Shown here in pieces: positions 7,684 to 15,890 of a stretch of 41,710 nucleotides of DNA. Position 1 is the first letter of the stretch. Each line of letters begins with the position of its first letter. The notes under the pieces are model-generated. The model was not told the DNA's origin and did not search any database. It saw nothing but the letters and a program-made list of their open reading frames with translations. The translations under genes and the position numbers were made by a program. The DNA is from CAZBWS01 sp964495705 (lineage in GTDB: Bacteria > Pseudomonadota > Gammaproteobacteria > HTCC5015), in NCBI GenBank assembly GCA_964495705.1, contig CAZBWS010000010.1, forward strand, positions 1 through 41,710. Reading direction: 5' to 3'.

Positions 7684-8541
7684 ATGAGCGCTACATTAAT
7701 TGACGGCAAAGCCGTATCCGCACAAGTTAAAGAGGCCGTTAAACAACGCGTAGAGCAGCGCACAGGCGAAAACAAGCGCGCTCCAGGCTTAGCCGTTGTA
7801 TTAGTCGGTGACGATGCCGCCTCTCAAGTCTATGTTGGGCACAAGCGTAAAGCTTGTGAATATGTTGGCATTGAGTCCACCGCGCACATTTTACCTGCAG
7901 CAACCTCAGAAACTGAGCTACTTAGCCTTATCGACACATTAAATGCGGATGAACTAATTGATGGCATATTAGTACAATTGCCATTACCTGCGCACATCGA
8001 CGCAGACAAAGTCATTGAAACCATCAATCCCAGCAAAGACGTTGACGGCTTTCACCCCTATAATTTTGGCCGCCTCGCACAAAAACGCCCCACCCTACGT
8101 CCCTGTACTCCCTATGGCGTCATGAAGCTACTAGAGACCACGGGCATTGAGGTGATGGGGAAAGACGCGGTGATTGTTGGTGCATCAAATATTGTCGGCC
8201 GTCCCATGGCTCTAGAGCTACTTTTAGCCCGTGCTACTGTAACGGTTTGTCACAGTAAAACGAAGAACTTGGCAGGCAAGGTTGGCGCTGCCGATATCGT
8301 CGTCGCTGGTGTAGGCATCCCTAATTTTGTGAAGGGTGAGTGGATTAAAGACGGCGCGGTGGTTATTGACGTGGGCATTAATCGCCTAGAAAATGGTAAG
8401 TTATGTGGCGATGTTGAGTTTGATGCAGCCAAGCAACGTGCGGGTTTTATCACACCTGTACCCGGCGGCGTCGGCCCTATGACGGTCGCCCTATTAATGC
8501 AAAACACCCTAGAAGCGTGCATTCAGCGCGAGGAAGCTTAA
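7684..8541 (+). CDS. folD: Bifunctional methylene-THF dehydrogenase / methenyl-THF cyclohydrolase
   Basis: The 285-aa FolD interconverts 5,10-methylene-, 5,10-methenyl- and 10-formyl-tetrahydrofolate with NADP. The catalytic region includes YVGHKRKACEYVGI and the folate-binding QLPLPAHID. The segment DVDGFHPYNFGRL and the Rossmann part GASNIVGRPMALELL follow, then the C-terminal signature PVPGGVGPMTVALL. I chose the ATG at 7684 (MSATLIDGKAVSAQ) because it matches the family N-terminus; an in-frame extension upstream would add 26 unsupported residues. It heads a plus-strand set in which ppiA follows after 3 bases. Confidence 0.97.
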   Translation: MSATLIDGKAVSAQVKEAVKQRVEQRTGENKRAPGLAVVLVGDDAASQVYVGHKRKACEYVGIESTAHILPAATSETELLSLIDTLNADELIDGILVQLPLPAHIDADKVIETINPSKDVDGFHPYNFGRLAQKRPTLRPCTPYGVMKLLETTGIEVMGKDAVIVGASNIVGRPMALELLLARATVTVCHSKTKNLAGKVGAADIVVAGVGIPNFVKGEWIKDGAVVIDVGINRLENGKLCGDVEFDAAKQRAGFITPVPGGVGPMTVALLMQNTLEACIQREEA

Positions 8542-8544
8542 ACC

Positions 8545-9159
8545 ATGAAATTATTAACTCACATTATCGCTGGCACTGTACTTTTCAGCCTATCCGCATA
8601 CAGCTTTGCCGCTGACAACCCCAAGGTAAGAATGAGCACTAGCCTAGGCGACATGGTGATTGAACTAAACGCCGCAAAAGCCCCCAATACGGTGGCTAAT
8701 TTTTTAAGCTATGTAGACTCAGGTTTTTACACCGACACTCTTTACCATCGCGTGATTTCAAACTTCATGATCCAAGGTGGCGGCTTTGATTTACAACAAA
8801 ACAAAAAAACCACTCAAGCACCGATCAAGAACGAAGCCGACAATGGTCTGAAAAATACTCGCGGCACCATCGCCATGGCGCGTACGGGTGACCCGCACTC
8901 GGCCACCGCACAGTTTTTCATCAACGTAAAAAACAATAACAACCTAGACTTTCGCAGTAAAGATCAGCGCGGCTGGGGCTATGCCGTATTTGGCAAGGTT
9001 ACTGAAGGTCTAGATACCATGGACAAAATCCGCTACACCCGCACCGTACGCTCTGGTCGCTTCCAGAACCTACCTGCACAGGCGGTCGTTATTAATTCTG
9101 TCACCCGCATAACTACTGAAACTGAGCCAACAACAGACTCGAAGGAAGCAACAAAATGA
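8545..9159 (+). CDS. ppiA: Periplasmic cyclophilin-type peptidyl-prolyl isomerase
   Basis: The 204-aa protein has a cleavable signal peptide (MKLLTHIIAGTVLFSLSAYS, predicted cut after SFA near residue 22). A single cyclophilin domain follows with VISNFMIQGGGF, MARTGDPHSATAQFFIN and the FGKV segment. It catalyses cis-trans isomerisation of proline bonds in exported proteins. A Thr/Glu-rich tail (about 190-204) extends past the fold. It overlaps ppiB by 4 bases (ATGA) and is clearly paralogous to it, so the pair probably arose by tandem duplication and now serves the periplasm and cytoplasm separately. Confidence 0.93.
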   Translation: MKLLTHIIAGTVLFSLSAYSFAADNPKVRMSTSLGDMVIELNAAKAPNTVANFLSYVDSGFYTDTLYHRVISNFMIQGGGFDLQQNKKTTQAPIKNEADNGLKNTRGTIAMARTGDPHSATAQFFINVKNNNNLDFRSKDQRGWGYAVFGKVTEGLDTMDKIRYTRTVRSGRFQNLPAQAVVINSVTRITTETEPTTDSKEATK

Positions 9160-9647
9160 TCAAGCTAACCACCAACCACGGTGATATCACTATTGAACTA
9201 TTCGAAGACAAAGCGCCGTTAACCTGTGCAAACTTCAAACAATATGTCGAAGACGGCCACTTCAACGGCACTATCTTCCACCGTGTCATCCCTAACTTCA
9301 TGATTCAAGGCGGCGGCTTTGAAGAAGGCATGGTTCAAAAGGCCACGCGTGACAACATCAAAAACGAAGCCAACAACGGCCTAAGCAACGAGATTGGTAC
9401 ACTTGCCATGGCACGTACACCCGATCCACATTCAGCCTCTAGCCAGTTCTTTATCAACACCAAGCACAATGGCTTCTTGGACTTTACTAGCGAAACTTCA
9501 CAGGGCTTTGGCTACTGCGTATTTGCTAAAGTGACTGACGGCATGGACACAGTAAAAGCCATCGAAGGCGTGAGCACAACCACTCGCCAAGGCCATGGTG
9601 ACGTACCGGTTGAAGATGTACAAATCATCTCTGCTGAAATCGTTTAA
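9156..9647 (+). CDS. ppiB: Cytoplasmic cyclophilin-type peptidyl-prolyl isomerase
   Basis: The 163-aa protein is a minimal cyclophilin without a signal peptide. Core motifs are FHRVIPNFMIQGGGFEEGM, MARTPDPHSASSQFFIN and FGYCVFAKVTDGMD. Length and sequence match PpiB. Its start codon overlaps the ppiA stop, indicating translational coupling. It is followed by a GC-rich hairpin (9658-9675) and lpxH; the ppiB-lpxH pairing is common in gammaproteobacteria. Confidence 0.96.
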   Translation: MIKLTTNHGDITIELFEDKAPLTCANFKQYVEDGHFNGTIFHRVIPNFMIQGGGFEEGMVQKATRDNIKNEANNGLSNEIGTLAMARTPDPHSASSQFFINTKHNGFLDFTSETSQGFGYCVFAKVTDGMDTVKAIEGVSTTTRQGHGDVPVEDVQIISAEIV

Positions 9648-9657
9648 AGAACAGTCA

Positions 9658-9675
9658 TCCCGGCCTCGGCCGGGA
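9658..9675 (+). repeat. GC-rich palindrome between ppiB and lpxH
   Basis: A perfect inverted repeat, TCCCGGCC-TC-GGCCGGGA, is followed by TTTCCC. The tail is too weak for a convincing terminator. The right arm contains GGGA, the only ribosome-site-like sequence before the lpxH ATG at 9685, so folding could mask lpxH translation. It may also be a member of a dispersed palindromic family. Confidence 0.5.
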
Positions 9676-9684
9676 TTTCCCTCT

Positions 9685-10658
9685 ATGGCACACACCCTCT
9701 TCATCTCCGACCTACACCTCAAACCCACTCGCCAAGATTTAAACCAAGGCTTTGTCGAACTCTGCGCAAGCGAGATCGCACGTACAGCCGATGCGTTATA
9801 TATCCTTGGAGACTTTGTTGAATTTTGGATCGGTGACGACACCCCCACCACAGGCATCAACAACAGCTTATCCGCATTAAAACAGCTAGGGCAGTCTGGC
9901 GTTAAGCTCTACTTCCAGCATGGCAATCGAGATTTTCTCGTGGGGCAAGGCTTTGCTAAAGAGTACGGTATAGCGCTATTGGGTGATGAGGCAGTTATTG
10001 ACCTATACGGCCAGCCTACCCTATTACTACATGGCGATACGCTGTGCACCGACGATATCGACTACCAGAACTTTAGAGCGATGGTACGAGAGCCCTCCTG
10101 GCAGCAGGAAGTTTTAAGCAAGAGTCTTTATGGGCGTATTCAATATGCCCAAGAGATACGTGAGAAAACCACCGAAGCGACGAAGCAAAAATCAGCTGAG
10201 ATTATGGATGTAAATCAGAATGCGGTGGTTGACGCTTTTCAGCGCCATCAGCTGCAACATATGATTCATGGGCATACCCATCGGCCTGCTCAGCATGTGT
10301 TTACACATGAGGGGAAGGAGTACTCTCGAGTGGTGCTTTCGGATTGGGATGAGGCTGCGCATTATTATGCGGTGTTTGATGATGGAAGGAGTGAGGTTGT
10401 GGAGTTGGGGATTGANNNNNNNNNNNNNNNNNNNNNNNNNNNNNNNNNNNNNNNNNNNNNNNNNNNNNNNNNNNNNNNNNNNNNNNNNNNNNNNNNNNNN
10501 NNNNNNNNNNNNNNNATTATTATGCGGTGTTTGATGATGGAAGGAGTGAGGTTGTGGAGTTGGGGATTGATGAAAGTTTGGGGACTCAGGTTAAGGCTCA
10601 GACTGTTAAGGTTGCTTTGGCTGGTACTTTAGTAAATTTATTCTTATTCAATAGATAG
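9685..10658 (+). CDS. lpxH: UDP-2,3-diacylglucosamine diphosphatase, interrupted by assembly gap
   Basis: LpxH is a membrane-associated metallophosphoesterase that hydrolyses UDP-2,3-diacylglucosamine to lipid X in lipid A synthesis. Metal-binding motifs are D9-L-H11, GD43FVEFW, N81-R-D83, H116-G-D118 and IHGHTHRP. I start it at the ATG at 9685 (MAHTLFISDLHL). The conserved part reaches VVELGI at 10413, where 100 Ns begin. The last 55 bases before the Ns are repeated exactly after them. If the gap and one copy are removed, the frame continues from 10571 through ESLGTQVKAQ to a TAG at 10656-10658, giving about 272 aa against the usual 240 or so. The C-terminal tail is therefore uncertain. Confidence 0.85.
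9865..9877 (-). repeat. Dispersed 13-base motif copy (in lpxH)
   Basis: An exact AGCTTATCCGCAT, the reverse complement of ATGCGGATAAGCT, lies within lpxH where it encodes part of SLSALK. It is one of five exact 13-base copies in the window. Confidence 0.7.
10361..10415 (+). repeat. 55-base sequence duplicated across the gap, left copy
   Basis: These 55 bases (beginning ATTATTATGCGGTG and ending GGGGATTGA) recur exactly at 10516-10570. Because they touch both ends of the 100-N run, they are best read as the same genomic bases present at the ends of two unmerged contigs. Confidence 0.9.
10416..10515. other. Assembly gap, 100 Ns
   Basis: The run is exactly 100 Ns, the conventional scaffold placeholder for a gap of unknown size. 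The flanking duplication indicates the contigs overlap by 55 bases and little or no sequence is missing. Confidence 0.97.
10516..10570 (+). repeat. 55-base sequence duplicated across the gap, right copy
   Basis: This is an exact second copy of 10361-10415. Read in the lpxH frame after collapsing the duplication, it continues directly into the C-terminal codons at 10571. Confidence 0.9.
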
Positions 10659-10660
10659 TC

Positions 10661-11227
10661 ATGAATAACGAAGAATGGAAGAAATCCGTAAACGCTTTAG
10701 ACATGCTAAAAGCACTACATCTAAAACCAGATTTTGACTCACCTGCAAATAAAAAAAGACTTCACCAATATTACATTAGCTGCTGCGTTAGATACTCTCA
10801 CATGGTCAACCTTAAAAAACTATGGGATGGCATACAAGCATCAGAGAAGTTCAGAGAAAAGCTAATCACTTATAAGTCGCTAAATGATTTTGAGTGGAAA
10901 GCAGAAGGCATTGTTTTTCAGCTTGAGTACAACCTGCTAAGCAACCGAAAAGAAAACGACTTGGTTTTCAAAAGGGTAAGAATTAAAACTCGCCTTCCTC
11001 ATAAAGAGGCCTATGATTTTGTAGTTTCATTAGCTTACTTTATTGACTGGTGTATCCTCTATCCAGCTGAATGGAAGCGAGACCGGCTCCCCCAAAGCTA
11101 CAAAGAACACCTTTGCCCCAAGCTACTTAGAAGGTACTTTCCCTCACCCCTAGCCTATCCACACACCAATGCGGATAAGCTACAAAACCCTACTTCTTCA
11201 GCGCCGCCAACAAAGCATCCGCCATAG
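10661..11227 (+). CDS. Hypothetical protein, unrecognised
   Basis: The 188-aa ORF begins 2 bases after the inferred lpxH stop. I do not recognise the family. It is mostly soluble and basic, with no signal peptide or clear membrane segment. Visible features are a Cys-Cys pair in YYISCCVRYSH (about residues 38-48), a Trp- and Tyr-rich middle (IDWCILYPAEWKRDR) and a low-complexity Pro/Ser/Thr end. It is AT-rich compared with its neighbours. The last 38 bases overlap the 3' end of tex on the other strand, and its tail runs through a copy of the dispersed ATGCGGATAAGCT motif, so the true stop or C-terminus may have been altered by local rearrangement. Confidence 0.55.
   Translation: MNNEEWKKSVNALDMLKALHLKPDFDSPANKKRLHQYYISCCVRYSHMVNLKKLWDGIQASEKFREKLITYKSLNDFEWKAEGIVFQLEYNLLSNRKENDLVFKRVRIKTRLPHKEAYDFVVSLAYFIDWCILYPAEWKRDRLPQSYKEHLCPKLLRRYFPSPLAYPHTNADKLQNPTSSAPPTKHPP
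11169..11181 (+). repeat. Dispersed 13-base motif copy (between lpxH block and tex)
   Basis: An exact ATGCGGATAAGCT lies at the 3' end of the hypothetical ORF (encoding NADKL), just beyond the tex stop codon, in a convergent junction. Confidence 0.7.
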
Positions 11228-13490
11228 CCCCACCCTGCTGGCTAGACTGCTGCTGTCTCTGTGGCTTCTGCTTAACTCGCACAGGCTTAGCCGAACCACG
11301 ATTATTCGCCACCGCTTCCCCAGGTTTATCATCCAAGCGCATAGTCAACGCAATACGCTTGCGATGCACGTCTACTTCCATGACCTTGACCTTCACAATC
11401 TGCCCCGCTTTCACTGCCTCGCGTGGATCTTTAACGAACTCGTAAGATAAGGCGGAGATATGTACCAAGCCATCTTGGTGTACACCCACGTCTACAAAGG
11501 CGCCGAAGTTGGTGACGTTGGTGACTACGCCTTCTAGGGTCATACCTTCTTTGAGGTCGGATATTTTCTCGATGCCGTCTTTAAATTCTGCCGTCTTAAA
11601 CTCGGGACGTGGATCGCGACCGGGCTTTTCTAGCTCTTTAATAATATCTTTTAAAGTAAGCTCACCGACCTTTTCAGAAACATAATCCGCTACTTTAATT
11701 TGACGCAGGAACGTCAGGTCGCCGATGATGCTTTTCACATCGCGACCACTGTCTTTAGCGATGGCTTTCACGACCTTATAGGATTCAGGGTGTACACAAG
11801 AGGCATCTAAGGGGTCAGTGCCCTTCATTATGCGCAGAAAGCCTGCAGCTTGTTCAAACACCTTTGGCCCTAGGCGTGGTACGTCTAGCAGTTGCTTACG
11901 CGTGTCAAAGAAGCCGTTCTGCTCGCGGAAGTCGACGATATTAGATGCTGTAGTTTGTGTGATACCTGACACGCGGGATAACAAGGGTGCCGAGGCGGTA
12001 TTTAAATCTACACCTACCGCGTTCACACAATCTTCCACCACGGCGTCCAAGCCCTTAGCCAGCTGTACTTGATTAACATCGTGCTGGTACTGGCCTACAC
12101 CAATCGCCTTAGGCTCAATCTTCACTAGCTCTGCCAAGGGGTCTTGCAAACGTCTAGCAATAGAAATTGCGCCACGAATTGTCACGTCTAAATCAGGGAA
12201 TTCTTTCGCAGCAAATTCAGAGGCGGAGTACACCGAGGCACCCGCTTCACTCACCATAATCTTGGTTAGCTTGAGCTCAGCGTATTTACTCATTAGCTCC
12301 GCAGCCAACTTGTCCGTCTCGCGAGAGGCAGTGCCGTTGCCGATACTGACTAGCTCCACTTTATGCTTGGCACATAGGGCGGCCAAGGTAGCGATAGACT
12401 TATCCCACTGGTTTTGCGGCGCATGGGGGTAGATCGCGCAGTGATCTAGAATTTTTCCTGTTGCCCCGACAATCACTACTTTCACACCCGAGCGATAGCC
12501 TGGGTCTAAGCCCAAGGTCGTGCGTGGCCCTGCCGGTGCAGCAAGCAGTAGATCGTTAAGGTTACTCGCAAAGACCTTGATGGCTTCCGCATCGGCTTCT
12601 GTGCGCTTCTCACTGATCAGCTCTGATTCAATTTGATAGGCCAGCTTCACCGACCAGGTCCAGCTGGCCACTTGCTTGAGCCAATCATCTGCTGGGCGCC
12701 CTCGGTGACTGATACCTACATGAGAAGCAACCATAGACTCGCAAGGGTGTGGCTGCCCTTCCTCGGCCATTGCCAGTTCTAAACGCAGAACGCCCTCGTT
12801 GCGTCCACGCAAAACGGCTAGCATACGGTGAGAGGGCACTTTATTAAGTGGTTCTGAATAGTCAAAGTAGTCTTGGAACTTCGCCCCTTCGGTCTCTTGT
12901 CCCTTGGCGACAGTCACTTTTAACTGGCTGTTATTACGCACTTCCGTACGCACAGCATCAAGCAAGACAGCATCTTCAGCAAAGCGTTCCATCAATATAT
13001 AACGCGCGCCATCAAGGGCCGCTTTTGTATCCGCCACGGGGTTATCCGCATCCTCAGACAAGTATTTATCCGCTTCCTGTTGCGGATCTAATTCTGGATT
13101 ATCAAACAAGCTTTCCGCCAACGGTAATAAACCGGCTTCAATCGCCGTCTGCCCCTTGGTACGACGCTTTTTCTTATAGGGTAAATACAGGTCTTCAAGT
13201 TGTGTTTTTGTCTCTGCGCTAAGTATCGACGTTTTTAAGCTGTCGCTGAGCTTGCCCTGCTCTTCAATACTCTTAAGAATCGCATCGCGACGTACGTCAA
13301 GTTCACGTAAATAGGTCAGTCGCTCTTCCATAATACGCAATTGGCTATCATCCATCTCACCCGTCATCTCTTTTCGATATCGGGCAATAAACGGTACCGT
13401 TGCACCACCGTCTAATAACTCTACTGCACCTTCTATTTGCTTAACCTGTAAACCCAGCTCTTGGGCAATACGCTCAATAATTGAAAACAT
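11190..13490 (-). CDS. tex: Tex family transcription accessory / S1 RNA-binding protein
   Basis: The 766-aa protein is a full-length Tex homologue, a nucleic-acid-binding factor related to eukaryotic Spt6. It has an N-terminal helical Tex region, a YqgF/RNase H-like domain with LGLDPGYRSG (Asp329), a tandem helix-hairpin-helix segment (SRVSGITQTTASNIVDFRE, then VPRLGPKVFEQAAGF) and an S1 domain from about 648 to 718. The tail is Gln/Arg-rich. Its ATG immediately follows the TAA of the DUF455 gene, with no spacer; the ribosome site GAGGAA lies inside that gene, so translation is probably coupled. It is the last gene of the long minus-strand series from algU. Confidence 0.96.
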   Translation of the reverse strand: MFSIIERIAQELGLQVKQIEGAVELLDGGATVPFIARYRKEMTGEMDDSQLRIMEERLTYLRELDVRRDAILKSIEEQGKLSDSLKTSILSAETKTQLEDLYLPYKKKRRTKGQTAIEAGLLPLAESLFDNPELDPQQEADKYLSEDADNPVADTKAALDGARYILMERFAEDAVLLDAVRTEVRNNSQLKVTVAKGQETEGAKFQDYFDYSEPLNKVPSHRMLAVLRGRNEGVLRLELAMAEEGQPHPCESMVASHVGISHRGRPADDWLKQVASWTWSVKLAYQIESELISEKRTEADAEAIKVFASNLNDLLLAAPAGPRTTLGLDPGYRSGVKVVIVGATGKILDHCAIYPHAPQNQWDKSIATLAALCAKHKVELVSIGNGTASRETDKLAAELMSKYAELKLTKIMVSEAGASVYSASEFAAKEFPDLDVTIRGAISIARRLQDPLAELVKIEPKAIGVGQYQHDVNQVQLAKGLDAVVEDCVNAVGVDLNTASAPLLSRVSGITQTTASNIVDFREQNGFFDTRKQLLDVPRLGPKVFEQAAGFLRIMKGTDPLDASCVHPESYKVVKAIAKDSGRDVKSIIGDLTFLRQIKVADYVSEKVGELTLKDIIKELEKPGRDPRPEFKTAEFKDGIEKISDLKEGMTLEGVVTNVTNFGAFVDVGVHQDGLVHISALSYEFVKDPREAVKAGQIVKVKVMEVDVHRKRIALTMRLDDKPGEAVANNRGSAKPVRVKQKPQRQQQSSQQGGAMADALLAALKK

Positions 13491-14294
13491 TTATTGAAGT
13501 TCCTCTAAATAATCTAATTCGTCTTGCTCGAAGCCCGCCAATAAACGCGCCTCTACATTGAATGGCCCCTTGGGCTTTGATTGTACTGATTCAATCAAGT
13601 CCATAAAGGTTTGTAATTTATCTACACCGCGCTGCTCACAACAATAGTGGTACCAGCGTGTGCCAATGCGCACATGGTTTATTTCTTCTTCAAGTATGAT
13701 TTCCAGTAGCTTTACTGCCTCAAGGTCACCTGCAGCACGCAACCTCTCTAACATCGCAGGGGTAACATCCAAGCCCCTAGCTTCGAGCACACGGGGTACT
13801 AGGGCCATACGTACCATGACATCGTAATCCGTTTTAATCGCCATATCCCATAGCCCGTTATGGGCGGGAAACTCGCCGTAAAAACTGCCCTGTCCCATCA
13901 AGTACCCATTGAGCATATCAAAGTGACGAGACTCATCTAAGGCAACAGAAATCCAATCATCATAATAAGACTTTGGCATATCACGAAAACGATAGACTGC
14001 ATCCCAAGCAAGGTTAATGGCATTGAACTCAATATGTGCAACTGCATGTATTAAAACTGTGCGACCTTTAACCGTATTCATTCGCCGCCGGGGCATATCT
14101 TGTGGCGACAAAAGTTCAGGCTGCGCTGGTCGGCCAGGCGTTTGCAATGGTACAACTGTCGCCTGATTTTCTAAACCCAGCTTTCCAGCATGCCATGCTT
14201 TAGCAACCTCAATACCCCGGTCAATTTTTTGCTGAGGGCAAGGCGCTAATAAAATCTGTAATGCAGCATCATGTAGACTATGCAAAGTGTCGCT
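13491..14294 (-). CDS. DUF455 family ferritin-like protein
   Basis: The product is a DUF455 (COG2833) protein of about 268 aa with a ferritin-like fold. Putative metal-ligand patterns on separate helices are VAHIEFNAINLAWD, SVALDESRHFDMLNGY, PRVLEARGLDVTP and LEEEINHVRIGTRWY, the Glu/His pairs expected of a diiron four-helix bundle. Some relatives are annotated as tRNA-modifying or rRNA-associated enzymes, but no function can be read from sequence. The ORF extends to 14297, where its ATG overlaps the recO stop by 4 bases (ATGA). It sits between recO and tex, an arrangement that suggests co-expression with RNA and DNA maintenance genes. Confidence 0.88.
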   Translation of the reverse strand, partial: SDTLHSLHDAALQILLAPCPQQKIDRGIEVAKAWHAGKLGLENQATVVPLQTPGRPAQPELLSPQDMPRRRMNTVKGRTVLIHAVAHIEFNAINLAWDAVYRFRDMPKSYYDDWISVALDESRHFDMLNGYLMGQGSFYGEFPAHNGLWDMAIKTDYDVMVRMALVPRVLEARGLDVTPAMLERLRAAGDLEAVKLLEIILEEEINHVRIGTRWYHYCCEQRGVDKLQTFMDLIESVQSKPKGPFNVEARLLAGFEQDELDYLEELQ

Positions 14295-14995
14295 CATTGA
14301 AATAGCTCCCGAGACTTTAATGACTTGCTACCTAGATGATGGTTGATCACCGAGCGCAATAGATATTTAGCTTGTTTACGTGTTTCTATATGACTGAAGT
14401 CTAGTGCGGATATGTTGTGCAAAGCTTTCCCAGTAAAATACGATTTACTGCGGATATCACTCTGCGTCAGCGGTATAAAGCCTTTTTCCATTTGATAATA
14501 ATAAGCTGTATTTTCTTGTAAGTTTTCACCCGTTAAAGCCTCGACAAAATGTATACCGTAACCGAGCTCATTTAAAAGCTGTACTTCGAAGCTGCGCAAA
14601 AGAACTTCTAGATCTACGCTATTGTTAGCTCTGCGCAATGCATCTTGTAAGGTTTGGTAGAGCTGAAAAATATCGGGAGCAGCATCGTGCTTAGGCAGTA
14701 GCTCTTTTAACAGCTCGTTGATATACAGACCGCAGAATAGCGCCTTACCTTCCAATACAGCAGCTTGGCCTATGGCTTCCGATGAATACAAGCTCAGCAG
14801 GTCACCCTTACCTTTGCAGTGTGTTTCTAATAACTGAAAAAACTGTAGATTAAAACGAGCTTTACCTGGTTTAGGTGCAGCGCCTTTAGCAACTGCATCG
14901 ACGAGGCCGTGATTTTGAGTAAGCAAGTGAACAATGGCTGAAGTATTTTGATACGCCCGCTTATGCAGTACATAAGCGGCACCCAGTACTTCCAT
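14294..14995 (-). CDS. recO: DNA repair protein RecO
   Basis: RecO (233 aa from this start) loads RecA with RecR at gaps coated by single-strand binding protein. The N-terminal OB-fold is AAYVLHKRAYQNTSAIVHLLTQNHGL, typical of the family, followed by the helical C-terminal domain. I start it at the ATG at 14993-14995 (MEVLGAAYVLHK), one base after the era stop; the in-frame extension to 15040 (MIKPCIAWATATTTS) lies inside era and looks non-native. No zinc-finger cysteine set is visible, as in E. coli RecO. era-recO linkage is conserved. Confidence 0.93.
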   Translation of the reverse strand: MEVLGAAYVLHKRAYQNTSAIVHLLTQNHGLVDAVAKGAAPKPGKARFNLQFFQLLETHCKGKGDLLSLYSSEAIGQAAVLEGKALFCGLYINELLKELLPKHDAAPDIFQLYQTLQDALRRANNSVDLEVLLRSFEVQLLNELGYGIHFVEALTGENLQENTAYYYQMEKGFIPLTQSDIRSKSYFTGKALHNISALDFSHIETRKQAKYLLRSVINHHLGSKSLKSRELFQ

Positions 14996-14996
14996 G

Positions 14997-15890
14997 CTAG
15001 TCGTTGTCGCCGTAGCCCAAGCTATGCAGGGCTTTATCATTATCCGACCAGCCTTCTTTTACACGCACCCATAGTTCTAAGTGTACGCGCTTGCCAAACA
15101 AATGTGCCATCGACTTACGCGCTCGCGTCCCCACTTCTTTCAAGACCGAGCCTCCTTTACCAATCACAATGCCTTTCTGAGTAGAACGCTCTACCCAAAT
15201 CACGGCACCAATAGAGTAACGCTCTTCGTTTGATTCAAACTGTTCAATTTCTACTGTTAATGAATAGGGAATTTCCTCATTCATCACATAAAACAACTGC
15301 TCACGGATACGCTCTGATGCCAAAAAACGCATATTCTTATCGGTGTAATCATCTTCATCAAAGATATGTGGCTGTTCAGGCAAGAAGCTGCGTATCAAAT
15401 CTTCTAGCTGACTCACTCCTTTATTTGTTTTAGCAGACACAGGAATAATTTGAGCAAAATCGTGCTTTTCACCTACCTCAGCTAAGAACGGTAATAGCTC
15501 AGCCTTGTCCGTTAAAAGGTCAGCTTTATTAATCACCGCAATCACTGGGACTTCAGCATTCTGCAAGCGTAGTAACAAAGCCTCTTCTTCCTTAGTCCAA
15601 CGCATAGCTTGAATGACAAAAAGCACAACATCTACATCTTGAATAGCAGAAACTGCCGCCTTATTCATATAGCGGTTAATCGCTTTGTCCTGACCTAAGT
15701 GAAAACCGGGGGTATCGATAAATACAAACTGGCTATCACCACGCGTCTTAACACCGAGAATACGGTGGCGAGTGGTTTGAGGTTTATGGGTAGTAATGCT
15801 CAGGCGCACACCCAAACTGCTATTCATTAAAGTAGATTTGCCAACATTAGGCTTGCCGACGACGGCGACATATCCGCAACGTTGTGTCAT
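14997..15890 (-). CDS. era: GTPase Era
   Basis: The 297-aa Era GTPase assists 16S rRNA maturation and 30S assembly. GTPase motifs are G1 GKPNVGKST (12-20), the switch region PQTTRHRILGV, G3 DTPG and G4 NKAD. A C-terminal KH domain carries the GxxG loop in GIVIGKGGSVLKEVGTRARK. The segment after G1 reads LMNSSLGVRLSIT, slightly unlike the common LLNxLLGxKISIT, but nothing key is lost. Its start overlaps the rnc stop by 4 bases. Confidence 0.97.
   Translation of the reverse strand: MTQRCGYVAVVGKPNVGKSTLMNSSLGVRLSITTHKPQTTRHRILGVKTRGDSQFVFIDTPGFHLGQDKAINRYMNKAAVSAIQDVDVVLFVIQAMRWTKEEEALLLRLQNAEVPVIAVINKADLLTDKAELLPFLAEVGEKHDFAQIIPVSAKTNKGVSQLEDLIRSFLPEQPHIFDEDDYTDKNMRFLASERIREQLFYVMNEEIPYSLTVEIEQFESNEERYSIGAVIWVERSTQKGIVIGKGGSVLKEVGTRARKSMAHLFGKRVHLELWVRVKEGWSDNDKALHSLGYGDND

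Noticed and set aside
10361..10570. A genuine tandem repeat in lpxH
   Set aside because: The copies touch the ends of an exactly 100-N gap and collapse to a continuous frame, so an assembly artefact is far more likely.
10268..10632. ORFs reading through the N run
   Set aside because: They are produced by the 100-N placeholder and the duplicated 55 bases, which shift the frame; they are not genes.
14997..15040. Longer recO start at 15040
   Set aside because: The extra 15 residues lie inside era and do not resemble a RecO N-terminus; the ATG at 14995 does.
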